The notes beneath the pieces were generated by a model. The model had not been told where the DNA came from. It saw only the letters and a list, made by a program, of their open reading frames with translations, and made no database searches. The position numbers were made by a program, and so were the translations under genes. This document shows, piece after piece, positions 18,166 through 29,415 of a DNA stretch of 64,000 nucleotides. Position 1 is the first letter of the stretch. Each line of letters starts with the position of its first letter. The stretch comes from Thalassovita autumnalis. GTDB lineage: Bacteria; Pseudomonadota; Alphaproteobacteria; Rhodobacterales; Rhodobacteraceae. Location: assembly GCF_001458255.1 (NCBI RefSeq), contig NZ_CYSB01000010.1, positions 1-64,000 of the forward strand. The letters are read 5' to 3'.

Positions 18166-20247
18166 TCAGGCCAGCGGAATGGTGAAGCTAAAGCAGCTGC
18201 CGTGGCCTTCGCGGCTTTGCAGGGCCATGGTGCCACCGTGCAGTTTCACCAAATTGCGGCTGATCGCCAGCCCAAGACCTGTGCCGCCCTGACGGCGCAG
18301 GTTGGACCCTTCGACCTGGTGGAAGCTGTTGAACACATTGTCTTGTTCATGCAGCGGAATACCGCGGCCTGTATCGATGACAGAAAATCGCAACGCCTCC
18401 CCGACCACCTCGGTTCGGATGGCAATCTCACCGTGATCGGTAAACTTCAGCGCGTTGCCCACCAGATTGAACAGGATCTGTTTCAGGCGGGTTTCGTCGG
18501 CCATCACGGCCACTTCGTCAGCTTCAACCCACAGGTCCAGCCCTTTGGCATCGGCCTGTTGCTGGAACTGATCGACCACATCTTCGATCACCCCGCGCAC
18601 CGGCAGCGTGCTGGGGGAAACCTGCATTTTACCCTCTTCGATCTTGGCGTAGTCGAGGGTTTCTTGAATGAGGTTCAGCAGATGCTGGCCCGAGGCGTCC
18701 ATTTTTGCAGCATAACGGGCCACCACATCCAGCAGCGCCTGTTGCCGGGCCTGCAGATCACCCTCAGATGCCTGTGGATCGGCCAAGGTTTCCGTCAGCG
18801 CCAAGTTGGCGGGCAGGGCTGCGGGATCTTTGAGAAAAGCGTTGTAGCCCAGGATCACCGTCAGCGGCGTGCGCAGCTCATGGGTCATCACGTTCAGGAA
18901 CTCGGTCTTGGCGTGATTGGCAGCTTCTGCCGCCAGTTGCGCCTCTTTCAACGCGGTGATGTCGAGACGGAAGGCAACGGTCCAACCGTCTGCGGTGCGC
19001 CGTTCCGAGGCGCGCAACCAGGTGCCATCGGCCAACAGCTCATCCTGTTCAAAGTCCGCCGCCTGATGCGCCTGCATCCGGTCCGCGATCCAGGCTTCCT
19101 CACGCCCTTCGGCTTGCGGGTAAAGGCCGCTTTTGACGCCGTTGCGCAGCATATCTTCAAACCGCAAGCCGGGGCGCAGCCGGTCACCGGTGCTGCCAAG
19201 GCTGCGGCGGAATTGATCGTTGCTCATGACCAGACGGTCATTTGCATCAAACAGCGCGAAACCATCGGAAATTGCGTTGATCGCCTTGACCAGATTGGTC
19301 TCGGCCGAGGTTTTACGGCGGCTGATTTCAATGAAATACCCGGCAATCAGCAGCGCCAGAACTGTGCACAGAAGCATCCAGAACCGCAGTTGGCGACGTT
19401 CCTCAACATGGCGCGGCCAGCCGCCGGCGGGGCGCACGGCAAGGTCCCATTTGCCCTGCGGCAAGGCCACGTCCAGGCGCACGGCGGCCTGTCCAAACAA
19501 GGCGGCATCGCCATGGATCATCCGGGCAGGGCCCATGTCGCCGGCGGGACGGCGCAGCGCGATATCCAGGTGTTTGCCAGCTTGGGGCACACCCGCAGCG
19601 CGCAGCATCAGGTTCAGGTCCAGCGTGACAGACATGAGCCCCCAGAACCGGCGCATCTCTGCCCCGTTCATGCCGACAAAAATCGGGGTGCGCAGCACCA
19701 GGCCTTGCATGCCATCGCTGAGGGTAACCGGACCATCCAGCACCGTCTGGCCCGAGTGCCGAGCCCGTTCGATGGCCATCATGACGGAGGCATAGTCGCG
19801 GTAGTTCAGGCCAATCAGCGCCTCATTCCCTTGGGCGGGATGGATCTGACCGATCACCAGATCAGGCGCTGCCGCGATCATCTGGATCATCGGATCATCG
19901 CCGGTAACCTGGGTGGCAATCTCATCAAATTGGGTGGCGCTGAGGTCAGGCATGGAGGTGATGGCAGCGGCCATGCCGCGCATCTGCAGATCGCGCGCCA
20001 TGACTTCCCCCTGCAGCTTGGCCCGCAGCGTGTTTGCCTGTTCGCCGATCTCTTCGGTCAGCGCTGCCTGAGCGCGGCCGATTGTGTAGCGTTCCAGCAC
20101 CAGTTCCATCACCGCCATTGAGGCGATCAGGTAGATGTAAATCAGCACATGGGCATTTTCGCCGATCTTGCGCAGCATCCGGCGGGCAGTCGGAAAACTG
20201 GGTAGGCGCAGGCTTGGACGGCGGTGAAACAGCCCCAGATCCGCCAT
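18166..20247 (-). CDS. CHASE-PAS sensor histidine kinase (no receiver)
   Basis: 693 aa. TM1 (~33-55, HVLIYIYLIASMAVMELVL), CHASE domain (~60-270; IAAAPDLVIGQIHPAQGNEAL), TM2 (~285-305, FWMLLCTVLALLIAGYF), PAS (~320-430; ISDGFALFDANDRLVMSND), HisKA with VMTHELRTPLTVILGY, and HATPase with LFNLVGNALKFT and GTGLGLAISRNL. Start: ATG 20247 overlaps the stop of the receiver gene as TGATG, so the two proteins are translationally coupled and probably form a sensor/receiver pair. It lacks its own receiver, unlike its CHASE paralogue at 14841-17285. Confidence 0.88.
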   Translation of the reverse strand: MADLGLFHRRPSLRLPSFPTARRMLRKIGENAHVLIYIYLIASMAVMELVLERYTIGRAQAALTEEIGEQANTLRAKLQGEVMARDLQMRGMAAAITSMPDLSATQFDEIATQVTGDDPMIQMIAAAPDLVIGQIHPAQGNEALIGLNYRDYASVMMAIERARHSGQTVLDGPVTLSDGMQGLVLRTPIFVGMNGAEMRRFWGLMSVTLDLNLMLRAAGVPQAGKHLDIALRRPAGDMGPARMIHGDAALFGQAAVRLDVALPQGKWDLAVRPAGGWPRHVEERRQLRFWMLLCTVLALLIAGYFIEISRRKTSAETNLVKAINAISDGFALFDANDRLVMSNDQFRRSLGSTGDRLRPGLRFEDMLRNGVKSGLYPQAEGREEAWIADRMQAHQAADFEQDELLADGTWLRASERRTADGWTVAFRLDITALKEAQLAAEAANHAKTEFLNVMTHELRTPLTVILGYNAFLKDPAALPANLALTETLADPQASEGDLQARQQALLDVVARYAAKMDASGQHLLNLIQETLDYAKIEEGKMQVSPSTLPVRGVIEDVVDQFQQQADAKGLDLWVEADEVAVMADETRLKQILFNLVGNALKFTDHGEIAIRTEVVGEALRFSVIDTGRGIPLHEQDNVFNSFHQVEGSNLRRQGGTGLGLAISRNLVKLHGGTMALQSREGHGSCFSFTIPLA

Positions 20248-21257
20248 CAGTTCAGCCCCCCAAGGGCGCGGCGGAACAGGCGTTTCCACAGCGATCCAAG
20301 TGCAGGGCGGGGCCGGATCTGTACGGGCGCAGGATCGCTTGGCTCGGCCGCGGCCAAGGCGCGGTCCAACTGGTCCAACGCAGCCGGACCTGACCGCAGG
20401 CCCAGACGCATCTGTGGCGACCCGTTGAGGGCAAGCGGCATAGGCCGCCCGTCATCATATTGCAGCTCCATCGCCTCCAGTCGGTCGCGTATAGGCAGCA
20501 GCAGCTCCTCAGCCTCGGGCAGGCTGTGACCATGTGAGACACAGACAAATCCACCGCGACCGGCATGGGCCACGAAGGTTTCGTAATAGGCAAGGCTTTC
20601 GGCGATCGCCTCAGCCACATCGGCCATGGTGTAATAGTATTCTTCGCTGGAACAACTGTCATACAACCGCTCCACACTCTGGATCCGATAGGCAAAACAG
20701 GCCGAGGCAATCATGCCGCCACGGCCAAGCTGTAGTAGGTAGTTTTCCAGAGCCAGCAGATCTACAACACCTGAGACTTCGGCGATATTGAATGGTGTAG
20801 TGAGCGAAAAGGCGGGCATTTGCACACCGTGCGCCTCAGCCGTGGTGACGTCCTGCGGCATGGTCACCGGGGTGCGACGTTCCTGGTGCAGTTTTTGTGC
20901 GTGATGCAGGCGGGCGCTTAGTTCTTGCGGGTTAAACGGCTTGGTCACATAGTCCGTGGCCCCGGCTGCAAAGCTTTGATCGATGAAGCCACGGTCCGAC
21001 ATGGCGGTGATCATCAAAACAGGCGACTGACCATGGCCCGGCTGATCCCTGAGCCAGCGACACAGGTCGATGCCGGTCATGCCAGGCATCTGAATATCAA
21101 GGAGAAATCCGTCAAAACCTTGCGGTGCCTCGGCGATGAGTTTCATCGCTTCTGCCGCAGATCCTGCCCCGGTCACATCGGGGTATCCAAGCCCCGGAAG
21201 CGTCTCAAGCAACAGCTCCAGGATCATCGGGTCATCATCGACCGCCAGTAGTTTCAT
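20247..21257 (-). CDS. Response regulator with degenerate GGDEF-like output domain
   Basis: 336 aa. Residues 1-120 are a receiver: acidic pocket VDDDPM, phospho-Asp in FDGFLLDIQMPGM, Thr in LMITAMSD, Lys in YVTKPFNPQEL. Residues ~150-290 follow the pattern of a nucleotidyl-cyclase fold (DLLALENYLLQLG at the start, YYTMADVAEAIAESL, then GRGGFVCVSHG where a GGDEF loop would lie), but the catalytic GG(D/E)EF is missing, so no cyclase activity is expected. The C-terminal assignment is inference from residue pattern. It is coupled to the CHASE kinase (stop/start TGATG), which is the likely phosphodonor. No DNA-binding domain. Confidence 0.72.
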   Translation of the reverse strand: MKLLAVDDDPMILELLLETLPGLGYPDVTGAGSAAEAMKLIAEAPQGFDGFLLDIQMPGMTGIDLCRWLRDQPGHGQSPVLMITAMSDRGFIDQSFAAGATDYVTKPFNPQELSARLHHAQKLHQERRTPVTMPQDVTTAEAHGVQMPAFSLTTPFNIAEVSGVVDLLALENYLLQLGRGGMIASACFAYRIQSVERLYDSCSSEEYYYTMADVAEAIAESLAYYETFVAHAGRGGFVCVSHGHSLPEAEELLLPIRDRLEAMELQYDDGRPMPLALNGSPQMRLGLRSGPAALDQLDRALAAAEPSDPAPVQIRPRPALGSLWKRLFRRALGGLN

Positions 21258-21511
21258 GTCCCCGTTTCCTTATCCTTCAGTCCCATCCCCACGGGTCTGC
21301 CCAGGGTGAAATTGGTTAACGAATGTGGCGAGATTTCGTCGGCAATTGCGGAAAATTCACGGCAGAGTGAGCGCCAAACCCTTGCCGTATAGGGGAATTT
21401 TTGTGCTATGCATGGGGAATTGCCAAAAAACACTCGGCTCCGGCGCTGGTTTTGAGACATCCCTGACGGGCAGCTTCTGGGCAAACGAGCAGAAAAAACA
21501 GGAGGCAGACC

Positions 21512-23221
21512 ATGTTGATCCTTTCCTTTGTCGTCCAGCTGATGGGCGCCACGATGCTGCTGCTTTACGCGGTGCGGATGGTGCGGACAGGGATCGAACG
21601 TGCCTTTGGCCCCTCTTTCCGTCGCGTGGTGACGGCCAACACCAACCCGCTGCGCGCGGCCTCAACCGGGCTTGTGATGGCGATCATCCTGCAAAGTTCG
21701 GCCGCGGTGGCACTGCTGGTCGCAGGGTTTGCCGGCACGGGGGCCTTGGGGTTTGCTGCGGGTCTGTCGGTTGTGCTGGGCGCAGATCTAGGATCGGCGC
21801 TGCTGATCCAGGTGCTGTCCTTTGAATTGGAATGGCTGGTGCCGGTGCTGCTGGCGCTGGGTGGTGGTTTCTTCATCAAATCAGACCAGCGCCGTTTGAA
21901 ACAGGCAGGGCGGATCATTCTGGGCATCGCCTTCATCCTGATTTCGCTGCGCTTCCTGCGCGAAACCATGGACCCGATCCGGGACAGTGCCTTCCTGCCA
22001 TCGATTGCCAGCTTTCTGGCCAATGATTTTGTCACGGCCTTTGTGATAGGCGCATTGCTTGCGTGGTTTATGCATTCGTCGGTCGCGGTGATCCTGATGT
22101 GCGTGACCCTTGTTGATATCGGCGCCATCCCGGTGATTGCCGGTGTATCGCTGGTGCTTGGCGCCAACCTTGGTTCGGCGCTGATCCCGATCTGGTTGAC
22201 CCGCAGCCTGTCGCCCACCGCGCGCCGGGTGCCCTTTGCCAACTTCCTGTTGCGCGGCACCGGTGCGATTTTGATGCTGGTTCTGGTCAATCGCCTGCCA
22301 GCGCTGTCCTTCCTGGGCACCGCACAGGCGGCACAGACGCTGATCAACATGCATGTCGCTTTCAACTGTCTGCTGTTGCTGGCCTTGCCCTTCACCCGTT
22401 TTCTTGAGCCGCCCTTGCTGCGGTTCCTGCCGGATGTGCCGGATGAAGACGCTGATCGCCCGCCGGAATTTGTCAGCGTATTGGACGACGCGGCGCTCAG
22501 CACACCGGCGCTGGCGCTTGCCAACCTGAAACGCGAAGTGCTGCGGATGGAACAGGTGCTGGCCAGCATGGCGGCACCGGTGATGGATCTGATGCTGCGG
22601 TATGACAAACAGCGGGCGGGCACGCTGATCGCGCGGGATCGGTTTGTGAATGAGGCGCTGGACGAAATTCGCCGCTACGTCGCTGCCATGCCGCAGGATG
22701 AGATGAGCAAGGCCGACCAGAAAGCCGCGCGTGAACTCACGGAATATGCTATCGCGCTGGAAACCGGTGGGGATCTGGTGGCCAAGGTGCTGCTGCCGCT
22801 TGCCAAACGTCGCGACGCCGAAGGGATCGTGTTCTCGAAGTCTGGCAAAGAGGAACTGACGCAACTGCATGAACGGCTGATGTCCAACATCGGGCTGGCC
22901 TCCAACGTGTTGATCTCAGACGATATTGAGACAGCCCGCCTGCTGCTGGAAGAAAAAAACGAAATGACGCGCGCCGAGCGGTCGAGCCGGAAGAAACATT
23001 TGAAACGGCTGGCCTCGGGCAGTCAGAAAAGCTTTGAATCCAGTGATATTCATCTAGAGGTGCTGCGCGCCATTCGGGAGGTGAACAGCCACGTGGCATC
23101 GGTCTGCTATCCTATCCTTTACCGTGGCGGTCAGCTGCTGGACACGCGCCTGATCGAGGCGCTGGATGTGGATATGACGGATGAGGACGCGCCTGAAAAA
23201 CGGGTTAAGGCGGGGGGCTGA
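21512..23221 (+). CDS. Na/Pi cotransporter family protein
   Basis: 569 aa. The N-terminal ~310 residues carry two inverted NptA/PNaS-type repeats of transmembrane segments with the QSS signature (MAIILQSSAAVALLVAG; second half MHSSVAVILMCVTLV). The C-terminal ~230 residues are a helical PhoU-like cytoplasmic domain (MSKADQKAARELTEYAIALETGGDLV). Family role: sodium-driven phosphate transport. RBS AGGAGG lies 6 bases before ATG 21512. It converges with the GAF hybrid kinase. No Pho box was recognised upstream. Confidence 0.88.
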   Translation: MLILSFVVQLMGATMLLLYAVRMVRTGIERAFGPSFRRVVTANTNPLRAASTGLVMAIILQSSAAVALLVAGFAGTGALGFAAGLSVVLGADLGSALLIQVLSFELEWLVPVLLALGGGFFIKSDQRRLKQAGRIILGIAFILISLRFLRETMDPIRDSAFLPSIASFLANDFVTAFVIGALLAWFMHSSVAVILMCVTLVDIGAIPVIAGVSLVLGANLGSALIPIWLTRSLSPTARRVPFANFLLRGTGAILMLVLVNRLPALSFLGTAQAAQTLINMHVAFNCLLLLALPFTRFLEPPLLRFLPDVPDEDADRPPEFVSVLDDAALSTPALALANLKREVLRMEQVLASMAAPVMDLMLRYDKQRAGTLIARDRFVNEALDEIRRYVAAMPQDEMSKADQKAARELTEYAIALETGGDLVAKVLLPLAKRRDAEGIVFSKSGKEELTQLHERLMSNIGLASNVLISDDIETARLLLEEKNEMTRAERSSRKKHLKRLASGSQKSFESSDIHLEVLRAIREVNSHVASVCYPILYRGGQLLDTRLIEALDVDMTDEDAPEKRVKAGG

Positions 23222-23227
23222 TCCCCG

Positions 23228-25861
<2,634 letters not shown>

Positions 25862-26279
25862 TCTGCTCTGAGGATAAGGGATTTGTCCGCGTTGTTAAGG
25901 GCGTACCGCGTCAATTACACGTCGTAATGGCAAGTTTTGGGTTAAAGTTTCGGCAGTTTCCACTCTCCTTTGGATAGTTTTGGAAAGCTTCGGCCATGTG
26001 GGGCAATTCACGACAGATTTCGCGCAAAACTGATTCGCGTCCATCGCTTTGGTGAGATGCGGAAACTACGGTAGGAAAAGTGGGGCTTTCCTGACCTTTG
26101 ATCCGGTTGGGTCCGGCAGGGCGTGGCCAGGGGGGCTGCCTCCTAAACCGCCACGCTGTGGGGGACCGTCGGGCAGCTCGCGGGGCGCATGGCAGGCGGT
26201 CGCTTTGCCGGGACATGCAAAACGAAAACCACGCGATATGCGTGGCGACTAGCGAAAACATATTTTTCGAGAGGGAATT
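25862..26279. other. Intergenic region between hybrid kinase and tRNA-Ala
   Basis: No gene supported on either strand; the open frames are short and lack RBS. It holds the presumed promoter of the GAF kinase at the left end and the terminator of the tRNA gene at the right end. Confidence 0.5.
26225..26246 (-). terminator. Rho-independent terminator of tRNA-Ala
   Basis: Read on the minus strand: stem CCACGC, loop ATATC, stem GCGTGG, then TTTTCGTTTT. It sits about 35 bases after the tRNA 3' end in the right orientation. Confidence 0.75.
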
Positions 26280-26355
26280 TGGTGGAGCCTAGCGGGATCG
26301 AACCGCTGACCTCCTGCATGCCATGCAGGCGCTCTCCCAGCTGAGCTAAGGCCCC
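26280..26355 (-). tRNA. tRNA-Ala(GGC)
   Basis: 76 nt with encoded CCA. Minus-strand acceptor GGGGCCT pairs with AGGCTCC, including the G3:U70 wobble that is the alanine identity element. The D arm is AGCTCAGCTGGGAGAGC. The anticodon stem is CCTGC/GCAGG with loop ATGGCAT (anticodon GGC). The T arm is GCGGTTCGATCCCGC. All arms pair normally. Confidence 0.97.
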
Positions 26356-26420
26356 AATTTCCCAAGCCTTAGAGGCTTGTGTGGCAGGCTGTGTTAGCCT
26401 GTGCGCCGCTATCTAGAGGC

Positions 26421-26466
26421 TCCTGCGGGTGGGCGCAAGCGGAAAATTCCACCCGCAGGATATTTT
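26421..26466 (+). terminator. Strong terminator-like hairpin next to the FYDLN gene
   Basis: Perfect 12-base inverted repeat TCCTGCGGGTGG / CCACCCGCAGGA with a 16-base loop, followed on the plus strand by TATTTTTT. It starts just after the minus-strand FYDLN stop codon, but the T-run is on the plus strand, and no plus-strand gene precedes it. It may act on both strands or protect an mRNA 3' end. Confidence 0.55.
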
Positions 26467-26787
26467 TTATTCGTCGTCTTCTGCGGGAACGTCAGCCAGT
26501 TCATCCAGCGAAACGTTATCATCATCGTCGTCGTCCAGCAGGTCATCATCCAGCTCAACGTCAACGTTGTCATCTTCCAGCAGATCGCCATCCGAATCCG
26601 AATCGGACGCGGTTGCTTTCTTCGCCGAAGCATCCTCTGCGTCGGCAGAGATCATGCGGCTCTTGGTGGCTTCGGTCTCAACGATGTCGCCAGTGTAGGG
26701 GCTGACGATCGGGTCTTTGTTCAGGTCGTAGAAGCGCTTGCCGGTGGTGGGGCAAACGCGCTTTACACCCCATTCTTCTTTGGGCAT
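26467..26787 (-). CDS. FYDLN acid domain protein (TIGR02300 family)
   Basis: 106 aa. The N-terminus has WGVKRVCPTTGKRFYDLNKDP, the defining alphaproteobacterial motif, then SPYTGDIV; the second half is almost entirely acidic (LLEDDNVDVELDDDLLDDDDD). Family knowledge: a small conserved protein of unknown role, possibly zinc-ribbon derived, though only one cysteine remains here. Starts at ATG 26787. Divergent from the SprT-like peptidase. Confidence 0.9.
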   Translation of the reverse strand: MPKEEWGVKRVCPTTGKRFYDLNKDPIVSPYTGDIVETEATKSRMISADAEDASAKKATASDSDSDGDLLEDDNVDVELDDDLLDDDDDDNVSLDELADVPAEDDE

Positions 26788-26883
26788 CAGGGATCCCTCT
26801 CAATTCACATGGTCTTGTCGACAATCAGGGCCACCTGCCATAACAGGCTTTGCGTGTCAAAGGCTTTAAAGGATAGGCACCCG

Positions 26884-27597
26884 ATGCCCAAGCAGAAAGG
26901 CGACAATGCACCTCATGTTCTGGCCGGTGATCCCCCGGTCGAAGTGCATCTGCGACGTTCGGCGCAGGCGCGCCGACTGTCGCTGCGTGTCTCTGGTCTG
27001 GATGCCAAGGTGACCCTGACCCTGCCCAACGGGGTGGCTGAGCGTCAGGGGCTGGCCTTCGCCGCGGAGAAGGCAGAGTGGCTGCGCCGCCAGATCGCCA
27101 GCCGGCCTGAGGTTGTTGATGTCGGCATTGGCTGTGAACTGCCCATTTACGGTCTGCCGCATCAGGTACTGGCCGGGCAGGGGCGGCGTATTGTGGTGCG
27201 CGATCAGCAGATCCTGGTGCCCGGCAATCCTGAGACCGCCGGGCGCAGATTGGCCGCCTTTCTCAAAGCCTTGGCCCGGGAACAGCTGGCTGCGGCCTCG
27301 GATCGTTATGCGGCAGATCTGAAACGTCCCTATAGCCGGATCTCCCTGCGGGACACCCGGTCGCGCTGGGGGTCGTGTTCCTCGGCTGGGGTGCTGATGT
27401 ATTCTTGGCGGCTGGTGATGGCGCCGATGGAGGTGCTGGAATATGTTGCCGCCCATGAGGTTGCGCATCTGCGGCATATGGATCACTCCGCCGCCTTCTG
27501 GCGTCAGGTTGAGGAGCTTTATGGCGACTACAGCGCAGCCCGGGGCTGGCTGCGCGAAAACGGTTCTGAGCTGCATCGCTATCGCTTTGGCAATTGA
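26884..27597 (+). CDS. SprT/YgjP-type M48-like metallopeptidase
   Basis: 237 aa, DUF45/YgjP-like domain throughout. Zinc motif HEVAHLRHMDHS (HExxH, third His downstream) and the family marker RISLRDTRSRWGSCSS precede it. Family members are predicted zinc proteases of unknown substrate. The reading frame stays open far upstream, but ATG 26884 follows AAAGGA at a workable distance and is where the homologous N-terminus (VHLRRSAQARRLSLRVS) begins; the upstream part overlaps the FYDLN gene antisense and is not coding. Confidence 0.88.
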   Translation: MPKQKGDNAPHVLAGDPPVEVHLRRSAQARRLSLRVSGLDAKVTLTLPNGVAERQGLAFAAEKAEWLRRQIASRPEVVDVGIGCELPIYGLPHQVLAGQGRRIVVRDQQILVPGNPETAGRRLAAFLKALAREQLAAASDRYAADLKRPYSRISLRDTRSRWGSCSSAGVLMYSWRLVMAPMEVLEYVAAHEVAHLRHMDHSAAFWRQVEELYGDYSAARGWLRENGSELHRYRFGN

Positions 27598-27628
27598 GCG
27601 CAGAAAGCCAATTGACCCTGTGTCGATT

Positions 27629-27638
27629 TGTGATCACA
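27629..27638. promoter_or_regulatory. Candidate GntR operator overlapping the regulator's leader
   Basis: Perfect palindrome TGTGATCACA, within TTTGTGATCACATAG, ending 7 bases before the GntR start codon. Its shape (TGTnnnnACA) fits FadR/FCD-type GntR sites, and its position suggests negative autoregulation. Confidence 0.5.
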
Positions 27639-27645
27639 TAGTCCC

Positions 27646-28296
27646 ATGCTGATCAATCCACGCCCCGAAGCCTCACCCTCTTCTGCCCATGATCGTGTCT
27701 ATCGCGGTCTGCGGACCCGAATCATGCATGGGGAGATCGGACCGGGGCAGGCGCTGACCCTGCGCGGGATCGGTAAAGAGTTCGAAGTCTCGATGACACC
27801 GGCGCGTGAGGCGGTGCGCCGTCTGGTGGCTGAGGGCGCGCTGACGCTTTCGACCTCGGGGCGGGTGGCGACGCCCGAGTTGAGCAATGAGCGGATCGAA
27901 GAACTGGCGGCGCTGCGCAGCCTGATTGAGGTTGAGCTGGCCAGCCGTGCGATGCCGCGGGCGCATATGGCGCTGATCGAACGTCTGCAGACCATCAACG
28001 GTGCTATCTCCGAAGCGGTCGCGCACAAAGATGCCGTGGCCTACATCCGCACCAACCTTGAATTTCATCGCACGCTCTATCTGCGGGCGCAGGCCCCGGC
28101 GATGCTGGCCATGGCGGAAACCGTCTGGTTGCAGCTGGGACCAACCATGCGCGCCCTTTATGGTCGGCTGCGCCGCACAGAGCCGCCGCATTTCCATCGC
28201 CTGATCATCGCGGCCCTGCGGGCAGGGGATGAACCGGGGTTGCGGCTGGCGGTGCGCTCTGACGTGACGCAGGGCCTCAAGATGCTGGCCAGCTGA
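27646..28296 (+). CDS. GntR family transcriptional regulator (FCD type)
   Basis: 216 aa. N-terminal winged HTH (residues 15-78; VYRGLRTRIMHGEIGPGQAL, TPAREAVRRLVAEGAL) and an all-helical FCD effector domain (residues ~88-215; LRSLIEVELASRAM, NLEFHRTLYLRA). The conserved histidines in NLEFHRTLY and FHRLIIAAL suggest metal-assisted binding of an organic acid, as known for the family. The target is unknown; neighbours do not point to a pathway. A palindrome just upstream suggests self-control. Confidence 0.9.
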   Translation: MLINPRPEASPSSAHDRVYRGLRTRIMHGEIGPGQALTLRGIGKEFEVSMTPAREAVRRLVAEGALTLSTSGRVATPELSNERIEELAALRSLIEVELASRAMPRAHMALIERLQTINGAISEAVAHKDAVAYIRTNLEFHRTLYLRAQAPAMLAMAETVWLQLGPTMRALYGRLRRTEPPHFHRLIIAALRAGDEPGLRLAVRSDVTQGLKMLAS

Positions 28297-28436
28297 GGTA
28301 AGGCTGGTTGGGGGGCAGGATCAAATGGGATGTTTTCGCTACCATCTGCCCGAGGCCCCAAAAACCGAGTCTTTTCCGTCACGAAACCGTGGGGGCATTG
28401 CCCCGCTCCCTTGTCCGAAAGGGGCTGCGTCTCTAA

Positions 28437-29243
28437 ATGGGCGATATGATGATTAAGCTGCCGTTTAAATCGAAACGCCCACGGGTCGCTGTGGTGCGGA
28501 TGCAGGGTATGATCGCATCAGGTGATCGTGCCCCCCTCAATGATGCCGCCTTGGCACCACTAATTGAGCGCGCGTTCCGCAAAGGGAAACCGCAGGCGGT
28601 GGCCCTGGTGATCAATTCGCCCGGCGGCTCCCCTGTGCAATCTTCGCTGATTGCCGCGCGGGTGCGACGGCTGGCAGCGGAAAAGAAGATCCCGGTACAC
28701 GCATTCGTCGAAGATGTGGCGGCCTCGGGGGGCTATTGGCTGGCCGCGGCCGCTGATGACATCTATGCCGATCCGGCCTCAATCATTGGCTCAATCGGGG
28801 TGATTTCCTCCAGCTTTGGCGCACATGAGTTGCTTAACCGGCACGGCGTTGAACGCAGGGTCTACACCTCAGTCAAATCGAAATCGATGCTGGATCCCTT
28901 CCTGCCGGAAAAGGAAGAAGATGTTGCGCGTCTGAAAGAGATCCTGGGCGACATGCATCAGGTGTTTGAGGGCTACGTCAAGGAGCGCCGTGGCACCAAA
29001 TTGGCGGAAGATCCTGACCTGTTCACCGGACGTATCTGGATGGCTGAGAAAGCGCAGGCGCTGGGGCTGATTGATGGCGTTGGCCATGTGACGCCGAAGC
29101 TGAAAGAGATCTACGGCGACAAGGTGCGCTTCCTGACCTATGGGCGCAAACGTGGGGTCCTGTCGCGCTTTGGCATGTCGCTGGCGCAGGACGCCACCAG
29201 CCTGCTGGAAGAACGCGCCGCATATGCGCGGTTTGGGCTTTGA
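28437..29243 (+). CDS. S49 family serine peptidase (SppA-like), no membrane anchor
   Basis: 268 aa, short SppA/S49 form. The catalytic serine is in EDVAASGGYWLAAAAD (~residue 98); the lysine of the dyad is probably in YTSVKSKSMLDPF (~150). NSPGGSPVQSS is the oxyanion-region motif. No N-terminal membrane segment or signal peptide can be seen, unlike classical signal peptide peptidase. The next two genes start 2 and 3 bases after the preceding stops, so this is the first gene of a three-gene operon. Its substrate could be membrane-protein fragments (family role); this is not shown here. Confidence 0.88.
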   Translation: MGDMMIKLPFKSKRPRVAVVRMQGMIASGDRAPLNDAALAPLIERAFRKGKPQAVALVINSPGGSPVQSSLIAARVRRLAAEKKIPVHAFVEDVAASGGYWLAAAADDIYADPASIIGSIGVISSSFGAHELLNRHGVERRVYTSVKSKSMLDPFLPEKEEDVARLKEILGDMHQVFEGYVKERRGTKLAEDPDLFTGRIWMAEKAQALGLIDGVGHVTPKLKEIYGDKVRFLTYGRKRGVLSRFGMSLAQDATSLLEERAAYARFGL

Positions 29244-29244
29244 T

Positions 29245-29412
29245 ATGCTGTTTAAGATCATCACCTTCTTTTTGATCGGCATGGCAGTTCTGGCGATGTT
29301 CGGCAAAGTGAAAATTCCCGGCCAGAAACGGCTGGCCTCGGCCCGCTGTTCCCGCTGTGGCCGGTTCAAGATCGGCAAGGGCCCGTGCCCCTGCACCAAA
29401 GGAGTGCGCTAA
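29245..29412 (+). CDS. 55 aa membrane protein with C-terminal four-cysteine motif
   Basis: One N-terminal transmembrane helix (LFKIITFFLIGMAVLAMFG), then a basic tail with CSRCGRFKIGKGPCPC, spaced CxxC...CxC like a small zinc ribbon. ATG 29245 lies one base after the S49 stop codon, and its stop is 3 bases before the exchanger start, so it is clearly part of that operon. Function unknown; a membrane-tethered zinc-binding adaptor for the peptidase is conceivable (inference). Confidence 0.75.
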   Translation: MLFKIITFFLIGMAVLAMFGKVKIPGQKRLASARCSRCGRFKIGKGPCPCTKGVR

Positions 29413-29415
29413 GAC

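Noticed and set aside
18088-20121. A 677-codon open frame on the plus strand opposite the CHASE kinase gene
   Set aside because: It is the mirror of a well-supported kinase gene in high-GC DNA; its product is rich in His, Gln and Gly without any recognisable domain, and it has no RBS.
26401-26883. A 161-codon upstream extension of the SprT-like peptidase frame
   Set aside because: It lies opposite the FYDLN gene and a terminator; homology to the family begins at ATG 26884.
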